From: Basidiobolus meristosporus CBS 931.73
Taxonomy: Eukaryota > Basidiobolomycota > Basidiobolomycetes > Basidiobolales > Basidiobolaceae
Length of the DNA: 54,151 nucleotides
Direction of reading: 5' to 3'
Assembly (NCBI GenBank): GCA_002104905.1
Contig: MCFE01000603.1
Coordinates: 1-54,151, forward strand
The position numbers and the translations under genes are program-made. Shown in pieces: positions 11,562-23,189 of the stretch; within the stretch, counting starts at the first letter, position 1; the number at the start of each line of letters is the position of its first letter. The notes beneath the pieces are model-generated. The model saw nothing but the letters and a program-made list of their open reading frames with translations. It did no database searches and had not been told where the DNA came from.

Positions 11562-12482
11562 CTTACCTTATTGCATAAGTTATCCCTCACTTTATGTAAG
11601 ATTACTAGCTATTAGTGCTTCTATATTAGGCAAGTACCTGTGCCAATATCCATGACACATGGTCAACCCATGTCACCATCCCTACCATTTCTACACCATG
11701 AGTATTATCCCTATGTTACATAGCTTTCAGAGTATTGATTCCTGATTGGTTGGATGTGCTATACCTCTTGGAACCTTCTGGCACCTACTTAGAATACTCT
11801 TAGCTCATTCTGATGTCATTAAGATTTCTATTGATATCTGGAACCTTCTGGAACACAATGATTAGTAATCACTTAGCCAGTGAGAAAAGTATATAGGGGA
11901 GGCAATCCCTCATCAATGAATTATCATCCCTTTTATCAATATACCAACTTGTTGATTAGTGTGATCACTGCTACCTGCTGCTACCTGAACCTCCAATCCC
12001 AGACCACAGGACACTCCCAGCAAACCATGCTGACAGCCAACTGACCCCAGAGGCACTACTTGTGAGGAATGCCCAGAGCAGGTATCTTGTATAATATTTG
12101 ATTCTTTCCCAAGTTTGTGCTTCTACAGGCAAAGATACTTTTCTTTCTTTGTAACTATTGATTGCAGCTGCATTCTTATCAAGTCCTTGCTGGTGGAGTT
12201 TATAATTGTTTTGACTTTGGAAGCATTAGTACATTGTCATCTCAAAGGATGCTGAACCCAGCACATACTTTTGTTAAGACACCAACTAAGTTGGGGATTG
12301 TAGCTCAATAGTTTTTCCTTGACAAGCTTGTGGCTTTATTTCCCATCACATTAGATTAGAGAAAGAGCCCAAGTATTTCTAGCAAGCTTTTGCCAGAGGA
12401 TATTGCACCCAGTGAGCACCCCACACATACAACACTTGAGAAGTGTTGGATGTATCTCTCCCTTGAACTTATACACCACCAC

Positions 12483-14218
12483 AATGCTCAAGAATGAGCT
12501 TGCTAAGTTGCCAAGCTCAAGAACCCCAAACTTCAGAAATGAGTTTACTCTGTGCACAGATGCTTCAGACTATACATTTGGTGGAATACCAACCCAAGAA
12601 CATGAGGGAAAGAACTACCCAGTTGCTTTTGAGTCTAAATAGCTGAACTCAGCAGAACAAAACTATCAAGTGGATGAGAAGTAGATGCTTGCCATAATAC
12701 ACTGCATGAAGACCAGAAGATGCTACATTGAAGGAGTCAAGTGCACTGTGAAGACTGATCACTTTGCACTCAAGTATATATTTACTCAGAAAGTACTCTT
12801 CAGATGGATGACAACAGGGAATGAATATTTTTTGCAATTTGACTTGGATATTGTCTACTGCCCTGGGAAAAACAACACAGTTGCTGAAGCTGCATCAAGG
12901 CTAGAACAAGTTGCAGAACTCAACCTGGTGTATGAATCAGATTGGCCTAGCTTATTACCAGAGTACTTGGAGGACCAAGCCCTTCCTAATGAGGTGGATG
13001 AATCAATCAAGAAGAAAATCCAGGGTGAAGCCAGCAAATTTATAGTTTAGAATAAAATACTCTACCAATTTGTTGATGGAAGCCCTGTTGTCTATTGCCC
13101 TTATGTTGTTTGCCTGGATTTAATACATAAGCTGCACAATGGATATGGACATCTTGGAGTTGAAGGAACCTATAACCTTGTAAAGCTAGGTCTTGGTGGC
13201 CCCAAATGGAACAAAATATTGAGAAGCTAGTGAAAACATGCCCAAATTGCCAAATCAACCAAGGCCAACCACAGAGAATTGCTTAGCTCTTTCCCTTAGA
13301 GCCTGTGGGAGCATTTAGAAGATGGGGAATTGACATTATTGGAAGACTGCCAACCACCAGGATATGCAACCATTGGATCCTAGTTGCAATAGACCATGTC
13401 ACTAATTGGCCAGTGGCTAAAGTGGTACCTGTAGCCAATGAACAAAAAGTTGCAAGTTTCATCTACTATAAGATCCTTTTAAAGTTTGGATGCCCTTTAG
13501 AGATTTATTCATCAGAGGTGCAAACTGCATGGCAAAAAACATTGGAATCTTACCTGGAAATGCAGCAGATCAAACACTTGAAAGTCTCAGCATACCACCA
13601 TAGATCTAATAGAGTCACTGAGAGGTTTGATAGAATATTTGGGAAAAATGCTGATCAAGTATGCAAGTGGAGGTTCCAGTAGATGGGGTATGTATATAGA
13701 CCAAGCACTTTTTGCCTGAAGTGTTAGAGTAAACTGTACAACCCAACATTCCCCATTTTACTTAGTGTATGGATGTGAACCAAGGATTCCAGGAAATATC
13801 ACAAAAACAAAGCTAACAGATGCCTTAGAAGATGAACTCAGTCAGCCAAGTAGACACCAACAGCTGGAACAAAGAAGTCAAGAGGCACAGGTCAAAGTAT
13901 TTTTGAATGCAGAAAAGATGAAGCAGAGACTTGATAAGACTATATCACCTGAGGCATTGACAGTTGGGAACATTGTATTTCTACAAAACAATACATAGAA
14001 GAAGTTTGAGTCACAATGGACAGGACCCTTCAGGATCATCAGAGAATGTTCATTTGCCGCTTACCAAGTAGTGGACAAACAAGGTAATATCTGGGAAGAC
14101 TTAGTTCATAGCAATAGACTCATCCTAGCAAGACTTGCTGACAATACTGAACCATCAAGGTATTGGTATCACAAGAAAAGAGACTCAAAAGAACCCTCCC
14201 AACTTTAGCAAGGGAGAG
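12483..14218 (+). pseudogene. Ty3/gypsy G1 pol remnant (RNase H, integrase)
   Basis: The plus strand encodes RNase H (CTDASDYTFGGI near 12555; TDHFALKYIF near 12750; VYCPGKNNTVAEAASR near 12855), then the integrase finger region (LHNGYGHLGVEGTY near 13135), the integrase core (RRWGIDIIGRLP at 13320) and the C-terminal region (MYGCEPRIPGN at 13765; QWTGPFRI near 14015). RNase H before integrase is the Ty3/gypsy order. The integrase core reads EIYSSEVQT where a catalytic D is expected, and stops occur at 12640, 13050 and elsewhere. RT and everything upstream are missing; element X2 abuts at 12482. Confidence 0.85.
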
Positions 14219-14479
14219 TGTTATGATCTACTGCTTGAATGTTAGAGTTAGATCAGTTTTTAATCAAATCAGTTAGCTTTATACCTAGCCAATCAGTATA
14301 TCAGTGTTATCTATTAGTTCAGTGGTATTAGTCAGCAGATAAAATCAGCAGATCCTTATCATACAGAAATAGATATACTAAGTGTCATATAACTGGGTGA
14401 TGATGAGACCATCAAATGAGTCATCAGCCACAACCTGCAATAGGACATACAATTAGTCAGCAATTGATCTGGCAAAATG
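14206..14479 (+). repeat. Polypurine tract and partial 3' LTR of gypsy G1
   Basis: The purine run AGCAAGGGAGAG ends at 14218 and the LTR begins TGTTATGATCTACTG at 14219. The LTR is interrupted at 14479 by an inverted copy of itself. After that copy only a short piece of the expected continuation (to about 14865) can be followed. Confidence 0.8.
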
Positions 14480-14847
14480 TGTTACAAGTCTTGGTATAAG
14501 AGTTGTAGAGGAATAGGGAGTTTAGCTAGTATTGTATTCACTAAAACTTGAACTGATTTTTATTGAGGTTCCAGCAGCTCCTTAAATACATTTTGCCAGA
14601 TCAATTGCTGACCAATGGTATTTCCTAATGTATGTTGTGGCTGATGACTCATTTGATTGCATCATCATCACCCAATAAGATCCTACTTAATATATCTATT
14701 TCTGTCTGATAAGGATCTGCTGATTCATTTCCTGACTAATGCTACTGATTTCATAGATAATACTGATATACTGATAACCTAAACATATACTAATTGATTT
14801 GACTAAAAACTGATCTAACTTAAACATTCAAGCGGCAGATCATAACA
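14480..14847 (-). repeat. Solo gypsy LTR inserted inverted in the G1 LTR
   Basis: It runs from TGTTACAAG to GATCATAACA (368 bp). Its minus strand matches the G1 LTR (14219-14479) and supplies the missing end of that LTR. AATG occurs on both sides (14476-14479 and 14848-14851), a likely 4-bp target duplication. The two LTR parts form a large inverted repeat. Confidence 0.8.
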
Positions 14848-14849
14848 AA

Positions 14850-15830
14850 TGTATATAAGGTGCAAAAATGGATGTACCAGGCAGCACTTGTCAAGAAGAA
14901 AACAAAGGCCAATATAAGAAGCACACAGTCCAAGTAGTAGTGAAAGACTTGGCAGTGATAAAGGAAAAGGTAAAGGGAAAAAGTTTACCTAAGCCAGAAA
15001 CAGGATGTCTATGAAAAAAGCTACATTTCTTACCAATTAATGCCATAAGCCAGGAATAGACTGAATACCATCATTCCCAAGAAGAATTATCAATAAGAAA
15101 ACAACTGTTTTCACAGGAGTTGGAAGCACAGGAAGTTGGGCTGCACTCTAGCAAAGTACATGAGTTTGCAGAAAAGGCAATTTGTCTACCACAGCCTCTA
15201 CGTCAATCATTGTTGACAGAGTGGAGATTGCACAGACAGACAAAGTAGCAGTGTCAAGAATGCAAAAGGTTACCATAATGCCTTCAGTGGAATTTTGGGA
15301 CATCAAAAGGCACACCAAGAGGTTGCAGCACTTCTTCAAGAGCAGTGCTCAAGAAAATGCACTTGAACACTGCATGGATCTATTGCAAAGACTGACAGAT
15401 GAGGTGCTAGACCTTGCAGTGCCAGCTGAAGACCCAAATATTTGGGACCAGTGAGTGAATAATGGCATGAATCTGCAGGGTCTCCACCACAGTCATGGAA
15501 ACAGAGCGTTACAGCAGAAAAACCTATGGGTGGTGAGTTTTAATGGAGTTACTTGCTGAGTGTGGGTTGGGCTCAATGTTAGTGTGGGGTATAGGGACTT
15601 GTATTGGTCAATACAATTGGCAATTGAGGTACATGGAAGTTTAAATAGAGATAAACACTATGTACTCATGAAAAGTAAGAGAAGCAGTTGAGTCAGGAAG
15701 TAAGGAGTGTGAAAGAGAGGCAATAGCCAATCAAGGCACATAATTATCAGAGGTGATAGAATGTATGTGATCAGAAAGTGAGAAAATTGGCAGAGAACTA
15801 ACAAGAAGCCACTTTTGTATTGTTGTAATC
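14850..15830 (+). pseudogene. Partial second ORF of tnp2 element, copy P1
   Basis: The stretch matches the second-ORF regions P2 (17080-15990, inverted) and E1 (19361-17496). Typical words are VKDLAVIK near 14945, RHTKRLQHFFKSSAQEN near 15310 and DLLQRLTDEVLDLAV near 15380. The frame is open from 15182 to 15454 and broken elsewhere. Function is unknown. The 5' part is cut off by the gypsy LTR. Confidence 0.6.
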
Positions 15831-15985
15831 AGAAATTTTGACTAAGTTTTTTGTGAAATCTGGGGTGCAATAAATCTTTGATAGTCTTTGCAAGGTTTCC
15901 TGATGTGATCAATACCTATTAGTTACAGGGCTTGGAATTTGTGATGGCCTTTTGATGGGATCATCACAATAATTTTTTGTAGGGT
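15831..15985. other. Centre between the tail-to-tail copies P1 and P2
   Basis: About 155 bases separate the two inverted arms. Minus-strand frames around 16142-15909 stay open across part of it, so it may still be tnp2-element sequence present on one side only. I see no clear CACTA-type terminus here. Confidence 0.3.
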
Positions 15986-17080
15986 ACATGAGTGGCTTTT
16001 GATGGGTCCTCTGCCGATTCTCTAACTTTCTGATCACAGACACTCTATCACCTCCTACAATTGTGTATTGGTTGGCTATTGCCTTGCTTTCATGCTCTTT
16101 ACTACCTGACTCAATTGATTCTCTTCCTTTACATGAATACAAATTTGTTTATTTCTGTTAAAACTTCAGTGGTACCTCAATTGCCAATTGTACTGCCCTA
16201 TACAAGTCCCTATACCCAACACTCACATTATGCCCAACCCCACACTCAACATGAAACTCCATTAAAATCAACCATTCAATAAATATTTTTACTCTAGCAC
16301 CCTTTTTCCATGACTTCAGCTGGAACACTGCAGGTTTATGCCACCTTTATATCACAGGTTCTCATATATCCTAGTCTTAAGTCAGCACTGCAAGGTCCAG
16401 CATCTCATCTTCTAGTCTTTGCAATAAATCCTTGCAGTATTCACACTCATTTTCTGGAGCACTACTCTTGAAGAAGTGCTGCAACCTTTTGGTGCACCTA
16501 GTAATTTTCCCAAATTCTACAGAAGGCATTGTGATAGCCTCTTGGGTATGTGACAATGTTGTGTTGTCTGTAAGTGGTATCTCCACTCTGCCCACAACAA
16601 AGGATGGGGAGGCAGTGGTAGACAAATTGCTTTTCTCTGCAAACTCATTTACCCCACTGGAGTGTATCTTAACTGGTTGTGCTTTCAACTTTTGAGAAAA
16701 TAGCTTTGGTCTTGCTGATAATTCTTTGTGACTCTGATAGAATTCAGCCTTTTCTGGGCTCACAGCATTAATTGGTGAGAACTGCAGCTTTTCTTTAGTG
16801 CTTGCCTGTCTCTGGGCTGAGTAGACTTTTTTCTCTTAAACCCTACCTTTATCACTGCCAATTCTTTCACTCCTACCTGGACTATGTACTTCTTGAATTG
16901 TCCTTTGCTTTCTTCATGATGAATGCTGCACAGGTGCATCCATTTTTGCCTTCCTGTCTCCTGCCAACACTGTGTTGGCAGCTCAATGCTTCTTTGTTGC
17001 TTGTTTGAAGCTTTCAGCCTGGCTTGTGACAAGATCTTAAGAAAGCTGCTGGTCTTGAGCCATGAAGCCCCACATAGCAC
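15986..17080 (-). pseudogene. Partial second ORF of tnp2 element, copy P2
   Basis: Inverted relative to P1 and similar along its whole length. Minus-strand frames at 17080-16760 (ASWLKTSSFLKILSQ; KKYIVQVGVKELAVIK), 16763-16377 (SPEKAEFYQSHKELSARPK; CTKRLQHFFKSSAPEN; CKDLLQRLEDEMLDLAV) and 16142-15909 form one protein with stops removed by indels. The longest open block is 128 codons. No known domain. Confidence 0.6.
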
Positions 17081-17396
17081 TCAAACAAAGTTTTGGAGAT
17101 GTTCAACAACTGAGGAATATCAGGCCTTATTGGAGAATAGGACTTGGGACTTAATAAAATTACCAATCAACCAAAAATCAATTGGATGCCAATGGGTCTT
17201 CAAAACAAAATACAAGGCTGATGGTACAATTGAAAGATACAAAGTAAGACTTGTGGCCAAAGGATACGCTCAAACAAAAGGACTTGACTATACTGAAACC
17301 TTTGCACTGGTAGCCAAGTTTAATTCCATCAGATTAATATTGGCTATTGCAGCAAAATATAAGTTTTTTATTCATCAAATGGATGTAGAAACTGCT
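17074..17396 (+). pseudogene. Copia RT fragment (plus strand)
   Basis: The frame encodes FWRCSTTEEYQALLENRTW, then GCQWVFKTKYKADGTIERYK, GLDYTETFALVAKFNSIR and HQMDVETA, the N-terminal half of copia RT. It has no LTR and lies between two tnp2-element second ORFs, so it probably marks a recombination junction. One in-frame block of about 110 codons is still open. Confidence 0.85.
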
Positions 17397-17399
17397 TAT

Positions 17400-19361
17400 T
17401 ATCCACCACTCTATAGGTAGTTCTGCTGTAATGCGCTGTTTCCATGAGTCTGGTGGGAACCCAACAGCTGTTTACCGCTGCTCATTCACTGGTTCTCACA
17501 TGTCCTGGTCTTCAGCCAGCACTGCAAGGTCCAGCACCTCATCTGCCAGTCTTTGCAATAAATCCTTGCAATATTCAAGTGCATTCTCTTGAGCACTGCT
17601 CTTGAAGAAGTGCTGCAACCTCTTAGTGTGCCTATTGATGTTCCAAAATTCAGCTGAAGGCATTGTTATATTCCCTTGAGCTCTTGATTTATTGGCCTTG
17701 TCTGTTAGTGGGATCTCCACTCTGTCAATAACAGAGGATGTGGAGGCTGTGGTGGACAAATTGCCTTTTTCTGCAAATTCATCTACCCTGCGAGAGTGTA
17801 GCTCAGCTGCCTGTGCTTCCAGCTCTTGTGAAAATAGCTGTTCTCTTGTTGGTAATTCTTCTTAGCTATGATGATATTCAGTCTGTTCTGGGCTTACAGC
17901 ATTAATTGGCAAGAATTGCAGTTTTTTTTGTATGCAACCTGCTGCAGGCTTGGGTAGACATCTTTCCCTTGACCTTTTACTTTATCACCACCATGTCTTT
18001 ATCTGCTTCTCTGTATGAGTGTATCTTGTAATGAATTATGCTATCTCCTTTGCAAATTCTGCTCTGATGTATCTATTTTGGCCTGCTTATCCCTTGCTGG
18101 CACTCTCCTGGCAACCTGATATTACTTTATTGCTTGGTTTGAGCTCTCAGTTATTGTCATGAAAGGCTCCTGAGAAAGCCACCAGGAAAATCACTGGTTT
18201 TTATCACTGCCAGGTCCTTTGTTGCTACTTTGACTGAGTGCTTCTTAAGTGATACTATGCATTTTCCTTGATAAATGTTGTGCTGGTGCATGCATGTCTG
18301 CTTGATTGTCCCTTGTTGGCATGCTTCCAGTTACCTGGCATCTCTTTGATGCTTGTTTAGAACTTTCAGCCCTGCTTGTAATGGGCTCTTGAGGAAGCCA
18401 CTGGTTTTTAGCCATGGCTCCCTTATTCTTGCACCTTTGATAGCTTTTACTATTCTGGAGCTATTTCTTTGCATGCCATTGTTGGCTCAGAATCCATTTG
18501 CCTGTTTGAATCCAGGACTATACTCATGAACCAAGTCAAGCACTTTCTACTTGGCCTTGAGTTCCTGATGGTTTCATGGTATGCAGGCCTTAGGGTGGTG
18601 GCATGCAAGGCTTCAGACAGCCTCTTGACTATTTGCCCACTCTTCATTATTGCACTCAATGGCTTCACACATATTCAATGTCTTTTGACTTTTAGGCCTT
18701 GGTATAAACACCACATTGTCTCCCTCCCATGCTGTTGTAGGCTTTTCCTTGGGCTTTATCTTTGGGTACTGTTGTTGTGCTTTAAAGACTGTACAGAGTT
18801 CCTCTTCTGTTACACTGGGAAATGGCTCAGTTCTTGGCTGTGACATTGAGCTATTTGAGCTCCTTCTTTGAAGCAATGATACTGCTTTCCCTACCAGGAA
18901 TATTGATTGTTCTATAACTTTTATCAGCTTATCCTGCTTCTGGACTATTTCCTGATTTCCCTGGGCCTTTGCATCTATCCTGTCAGCCACTTCACCTAAT
19001 TGATTTATTGATGATTGGTATAAGCTGAAACATACTTGCTCATATGGGTGGTGGTGATGTTGTTATGGCCACTTGCTGGACTTCAGCTTAAGATACTGCA
19101 TTTGCTACACTCTTGTCTGTCTGAGCATAACAGTCAGCTTATGGCTCTGCAGAGATTCTGACTTGCCTACTTGACTGAGAGCCTGAGGAGTCTGCATTAT
19201 TACTTTCAGTGGGCACACTGTCAACATAGCCTTTTTTGGATGTAGCCCTGATTGTTGCACTGAGTATCAAAGCAAGCTGTTGTCCAACCATTTGTCTGCT
19301 GTCATCAGCAGTGGGGCTTGTTTAAGAACTAGATAACCTTGCTTTGTTTTTTGGCAGCATA
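17400..19361 (-). pseudogene. Second ORF of tnp2 element E1 (unknown protein), broken
   Basis: Start ATG at about 19361 (MLPKNKARLSSS; E2 has MPPKNKAKLSGSQ). Downstream on the minus strand: a likely coiled coil (RIDAKAQGNQEIVQKQDK... at 18990-18900), a conserved block with KPKEKPTTAWEGDNVVF near 18740, a block with EPWLKTSGFLKSPLQ (about 18420-18370), and the conserved end RHTKRLQHFFKSSAQEN...DLLQRLADEVLDLAV (17650-17520). Summed, it would be a protein of roughly 600 residues. It runs head to head with the tnp2 transposase gene, as in E2. It may correspond to the TnpA-like subunit of two-gene EnSpm elements, but I see no sequence support for that homology. Confidence 0.6.
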
Positions 19362-19640
19362 CATATGGAAATGAGTGAAACCAAAGGGGGAATAGTGTTA
19401 CATATAGATGTGTATGTGGTGCCACAACCTTATTTATAATGCTCACTATGGCAAGTCATCATTGAAATATATATATACATGCAGGTAGGTGCAATGTCTC
19501 AAATACAAGACTGTCTTAGATTCACTTAAGTATTGACCAAAAAGTGATATAATAGCATTACCTTGTTAAAGGTCAAACTGTTTGCCCCATGGACAAGACT
19601 ACCTAGATTCAACACCATAAGAGAAGAGAAAAAAGACCAT
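19362..19640. promoter_or_regulatory. Shared intergenic region between the two divergent E1 genes
   Basis: This stretch is conserved with 31760-32035 in E2, in inverted overall orientation: both have a block with TGTGGTGCCACA-like words and a TTATTTATAAT/AATAAATAAA segment. It separates two head-to-head genes in both copies, so a bidirectional promoter is likely. No transcription start can be assigned from sequence. Confidence 0.5.
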
Positions 19641-21762
19641 GTGGCTATAGTGACAAGCCGCTTAGCCATGAAACATGCAGACAGCATAGGATGCTTGCAA
19701 GGATCATGGCAAGTGTTTTGCCACACAAGTTATATTTGACCATTCATCAGTATCTACTGTACCAATATTATCTTGCCAGCCAGTTGATATTTTTATATTG
19801 GCACCTGGCTCTCTTTGTCACCTTGTGCCAACTGAGTCAGGTGAGTGTGTAATGCATTTGGACTTACCTCAGCCTTCTGAATATGGCATGTGGAGTGAGA
19901 ACACTGACAAAGAAGGCTCACTAATGAATTGTGTGCCTATCTCCCCTAACTACAATACTACTCCTGAGCCCAGTCAAATTCCAGTATACAATGAGACAAT
20001 ACCCATTGTAACTAATGTTAAGGATCCATTATGGAGCCAAGTAAACCCAGTTATCCATCTGCTGGTGAATGATGTAATGTTGTGGCTAGAGAAGTGGCAT
20101 ATATCCACTAATATCAGTAATAAGGGCTTTGAGGATTTGTTATTACTTTTTCCCAAGATCATTCCGGGATGAAACTTACCAAGTACATAGTACAAGTGGA
20201 CAATTTTTGTGCGGCTGGCAACATATGACTCTGACACTGACCTGATTCCAGCATGTGTTAACAGTTGCATGGCATTTGCATCCAAAAGTGCAATCATTGC
20301 AACATGTCCAAGTTGTCAGGAATCCACCATCATTGAGAGAAAACATCTCTCACACTCTAAATATATTCCAGTAATACCCCATCTAGAGAAGCTCATGCTG
20401 TGTGACAAATATTGCAAAGCTATGATGTACCACACTCAGTATCAATCAAGCGCAAACATATCCAATATATTTGATGGCAAACATTACAAACAGCTAAGAA
20501 GCAAGGGCTACTTTGAAGGTACTTATGATCATGCCTTTGCCTTGGCACTTGATGGATTCTTATTAGGCAGGTACCCTACCAGCAAATCCTGCTGGCCACT
20601 GCTTCTCATCAACCTGAATCTGCTGCCTATCTTATGGTATCAGAGCAAAAATCTGATGGAAGACTCACTGGTATCTGTGCCTAAATCACCATCCAACCTG
20701 GATAGCTACATGTATCTATTGCTGTATGAATTTTGTATGCTTTCAGGCAGGATAACAGTCAGTGGCTGTTATGTCAAAGTGCATATTACTTTCTGCATTG
20801 GAGATACCCCAGCCATCAGCAAGATTGCTGGCTTTTTGGGGCACAATGGACAGTATTGCTGTCAAATGTGTGAGATCCAGGGCATATACTCCATAACTTG
20901 CACACATTATTATTGTTAAACTCCAATACTAAGAACATCATCTTCTCACAGAGAGAAAGAACAGAAGTCAGCAGGCAATTACAGCAAAATTGGTAAGCTA
21001 TAAGCCATTGGCCAGAAATATGGAGTCAATTGGAAACCAGAAATACTTAAGATAGAGGCTATATGATGGAGGAAAAGCTTTTTACTGAGGGGCAATGCAT
21101 TTGCTTTTCAACAATATCCCTATACTGATGAATAGGCTGTAAAAGGGGCATTTCAAGCTAAATGAGCCCTTCAGGATACCAGAGAAATTTGTAGGAATTG
21201 GCAAGACTTTACAGACTATCTGTAACCCAAAGTACTTCTCATGGACTCCAATCAATATGTATACTCATATGCAACAGCACAAATGTAAGGACTGGATCAG
21301 CTAGATATGCATTTATCCAAGTAGCCTTCTGAGGCCAATTCTACATAGAGCACATTGGGATCAATGGTAGTCATATGCTGACATTGTAGGAAAATCTATC
21401 TAAAAGCAGTTCCCAACTGTAACTTGATGCATCTACAGCTATTATTTAGGTGGTTTGTGATAGGATTCAAGCTGCTATACTGCAAGCACAAAGCTGAGCA
21501 CATGGATCTCTGCAGCTATTGTACTCATTCTCTACTCCATCTTGCTTGGTGTGTGGAAAATATTAGGCCTTGCTTCACCTTTTGGAGTTTCCTATAAAGT
21601 GGATGTGTAGGGAGATAGGAAGACAAGTCGAGTTGCAGGTATTACCAAGTCCCAATCACATCAAGAATCTTACCTTGAAGTCTGTCATGGATGAGGTGAG
21701 TTGGCACAAGGAGGACAGTCAGGAAGAGTTGGGAAAAACTGGGACAGATGTGTACATAGAGA
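19640..21762 (+). pseudogene. tnp2-family (EnSpm/CACTA-like) transposase of E1, broken
   Basis: The best block, 20209-20919, encodes a possible zinc pair (CPSC, about residues 33-36), DHAFALALDGF (~108-117), SCWPLLLINLNLLP (~127-140), PKSPSNLDSYM (~158-168), FCIGDTPAISKIAGF (~195-209) and GHNGQYCCQMCEIQGI (~211-226). These match the fungal tnp2/Transposase_21 pattern. The upstream block 19798-20169 is in the same frame, separated by TGA and TAG. The C-terminal part at 21400-21760 reads FVIGFKLLYCKHKAEHMDL and CTHSLLHLAWCVENI, with stops. Copia L inserted at 21763. The gene is clearly dead. Confidence 0.8.
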
Positions 21763-22110
21763 TGTTGCAAAATTCTGAGGAGTATTGGTGGTGATGTGGA
21801 GAACTAGAGGATTGACATGTTATTCACTTATAGATTTATTGATCAAAAGTATGATATTTATACTTTTGATAAAGTAGAGCAAACAAACTTTTAGAGCTTT
21901 TTAAGGAAGGTTCTAAGAATATGTGTGCAAAGTTTGTGGGCTTTTGGACAATTTTGAGAAAGATCATAATCTGTGCACTGGATAATTTGTGAAAATATTC
22001 CTAGTAAGTCCCAACAAGAAATTTGAGCAGGACAGAATGCTGATCAGAGAACAGAATCTATATGACTAAGTCAGAATGAATATTTAGGTCACAACTTAAT
22101 AATTACAGCA
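21763..22110 (-). repeat. LTR of diverged copia element L
   Basis: Ends TGTTGCAAAATTC...ATTACAGCA. It aligns end to end with the main copia LTR but is far more diverged. It is followed by the polypurine tract (minus strand GTCGAGTGGGAG) at 22111. The TATA-region hairpin is kept with different bases (ATCAAAAGTAT/ATACTTTTGAT). Confidence 0.75.
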
Positions 22111-23165
22111 CTCCCACTCGACAAAATATTCATGAGTGATAAATACATATCAAGAGTGTGCATTCTGTAATGAGCATATAAGATTTAACTGTGTTGCATA
22201 CTGGACTAATATATTATCTAACAGTATATGCATTTATGCTCAACTTATTTGAACAAGCAACTTGTAACTCAATGTGCATATCTACTTAATAGTACGCCTA
22301 GAAATCTGAATGGTCTGATCAAAATACTAATCATTTGCTTTTATCAGCTGTACAGACTTGTATAATGATCTAAGTCTAATTGTCAGATTGTAATAATGAT
22401 ATATAGTCTCTGGGCTATCCAATGCTTTTATTGAGCAAAATTGACCCACTTTTGGTCAAATTAAGGTTTTGTCATTTACAGCAGATCTGGAGTTTCCTTA
22501 TTTCCAGGCAAAGGTCCAAGTCATTTGGACAACTTTGGGCCAAAAAAAAACTTTTGCTCAGCTTTGAGCTGGGATGTCCTTCTCCCACTTGAGCCACATC
22601 TGCTTAGAGCTTCAAATCCACAAAAATGATCTAGAATGGCCATCTTTGTCTTCCTTAAGTAGCAGCAATTTTGTTTAGATAGATTACTTCATTTGCAGTA
22701 GATTTAAAGCCCATTTGCTTCTTGATTTTCCTGGGTTGGTATCAGAAAGGATCATTCTTTGGTCAGTAGCTTTTTTTAGAGTGCTTCCACTTATTTGGAG
22801 TGATATAACTGCTTTTGTCTTATCAGAATATACTTGCAGAGTAGAGATTGGTGCTTTTCTGGAAGTGCAACTCACCTTAATAAGGGCTTTGATTATCCTA
22901 ATTCTTCTGATAGTTATTTTCAGCCTTGAGCTTAGTTTGCAAGGCTAGCTGATCTTCTCAGTGTCCTCAAAATCCATAAAAACCATCTGGTTGATCCTTG
23001 CACCTTTTTCTTTCAGCTCCATAGTGAGCAGACATCAAGACTTCTGCATTAGATAATTTACTCCAATACATGCAATAATATCTGACAGATCTTGTTGAGG
23101 TTTCCAGGCTCTTCTGGGGTTTCTGGCTTGTGAACTTTGTATAAGAGGCTCCATGCAGCATATCT
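22111..23165 (-). mobile_element. Internal remnant of copia L, mostly unreadable
   Basis: No RT, integrase or RNase H motif is visible. Minus-strand frames near 22980-22680 and 23161-22967 give short peptides (MEPLIQSSQARNPRRAWKPQ; INQMVFMDFEDTEKISLA) that could be decayed Gag, but I cannot confirm it. A second LTR is not found before gypsy sequence starts near 23190, so the element is truncated or strongly deleted. Confidence 0.4.
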
Positions 23166-23189
23166 GCATTTTCAGATAGTCCAAATATT

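Larger units (their letters stand above)
6371..12482 (+). mobile_element. X2: LTR-like element, discontinuous, 5'-truncated
   Basis: Three blocks, 6371-6466, 11154-11192 and 11567-12482, together give one X element of about 1050 bp, colinear with X1 (29612) and X3 (41580). It is split by copia B and by solo LTR S. Its first ~20 bases are missing where it joins copia A integrase. It ends in CACCACCACA at 12482, directly against gypsy RNase H coding sequence. A TATA-type box and AATAAA (about 11890-11935) support an LTR nature. The left and right neighbours are different elements, so this is not a clean insertion. Confidence 0.65.

Noticed and set aside
15823-15925. A ~105-bp TGTTGTAATC...TTACA stretch as a short LTR.
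   Set aside because: No second copy, no duplication and no PBS or polypurine tract; it lies at the centre of the P1/P2 inverted repeat.
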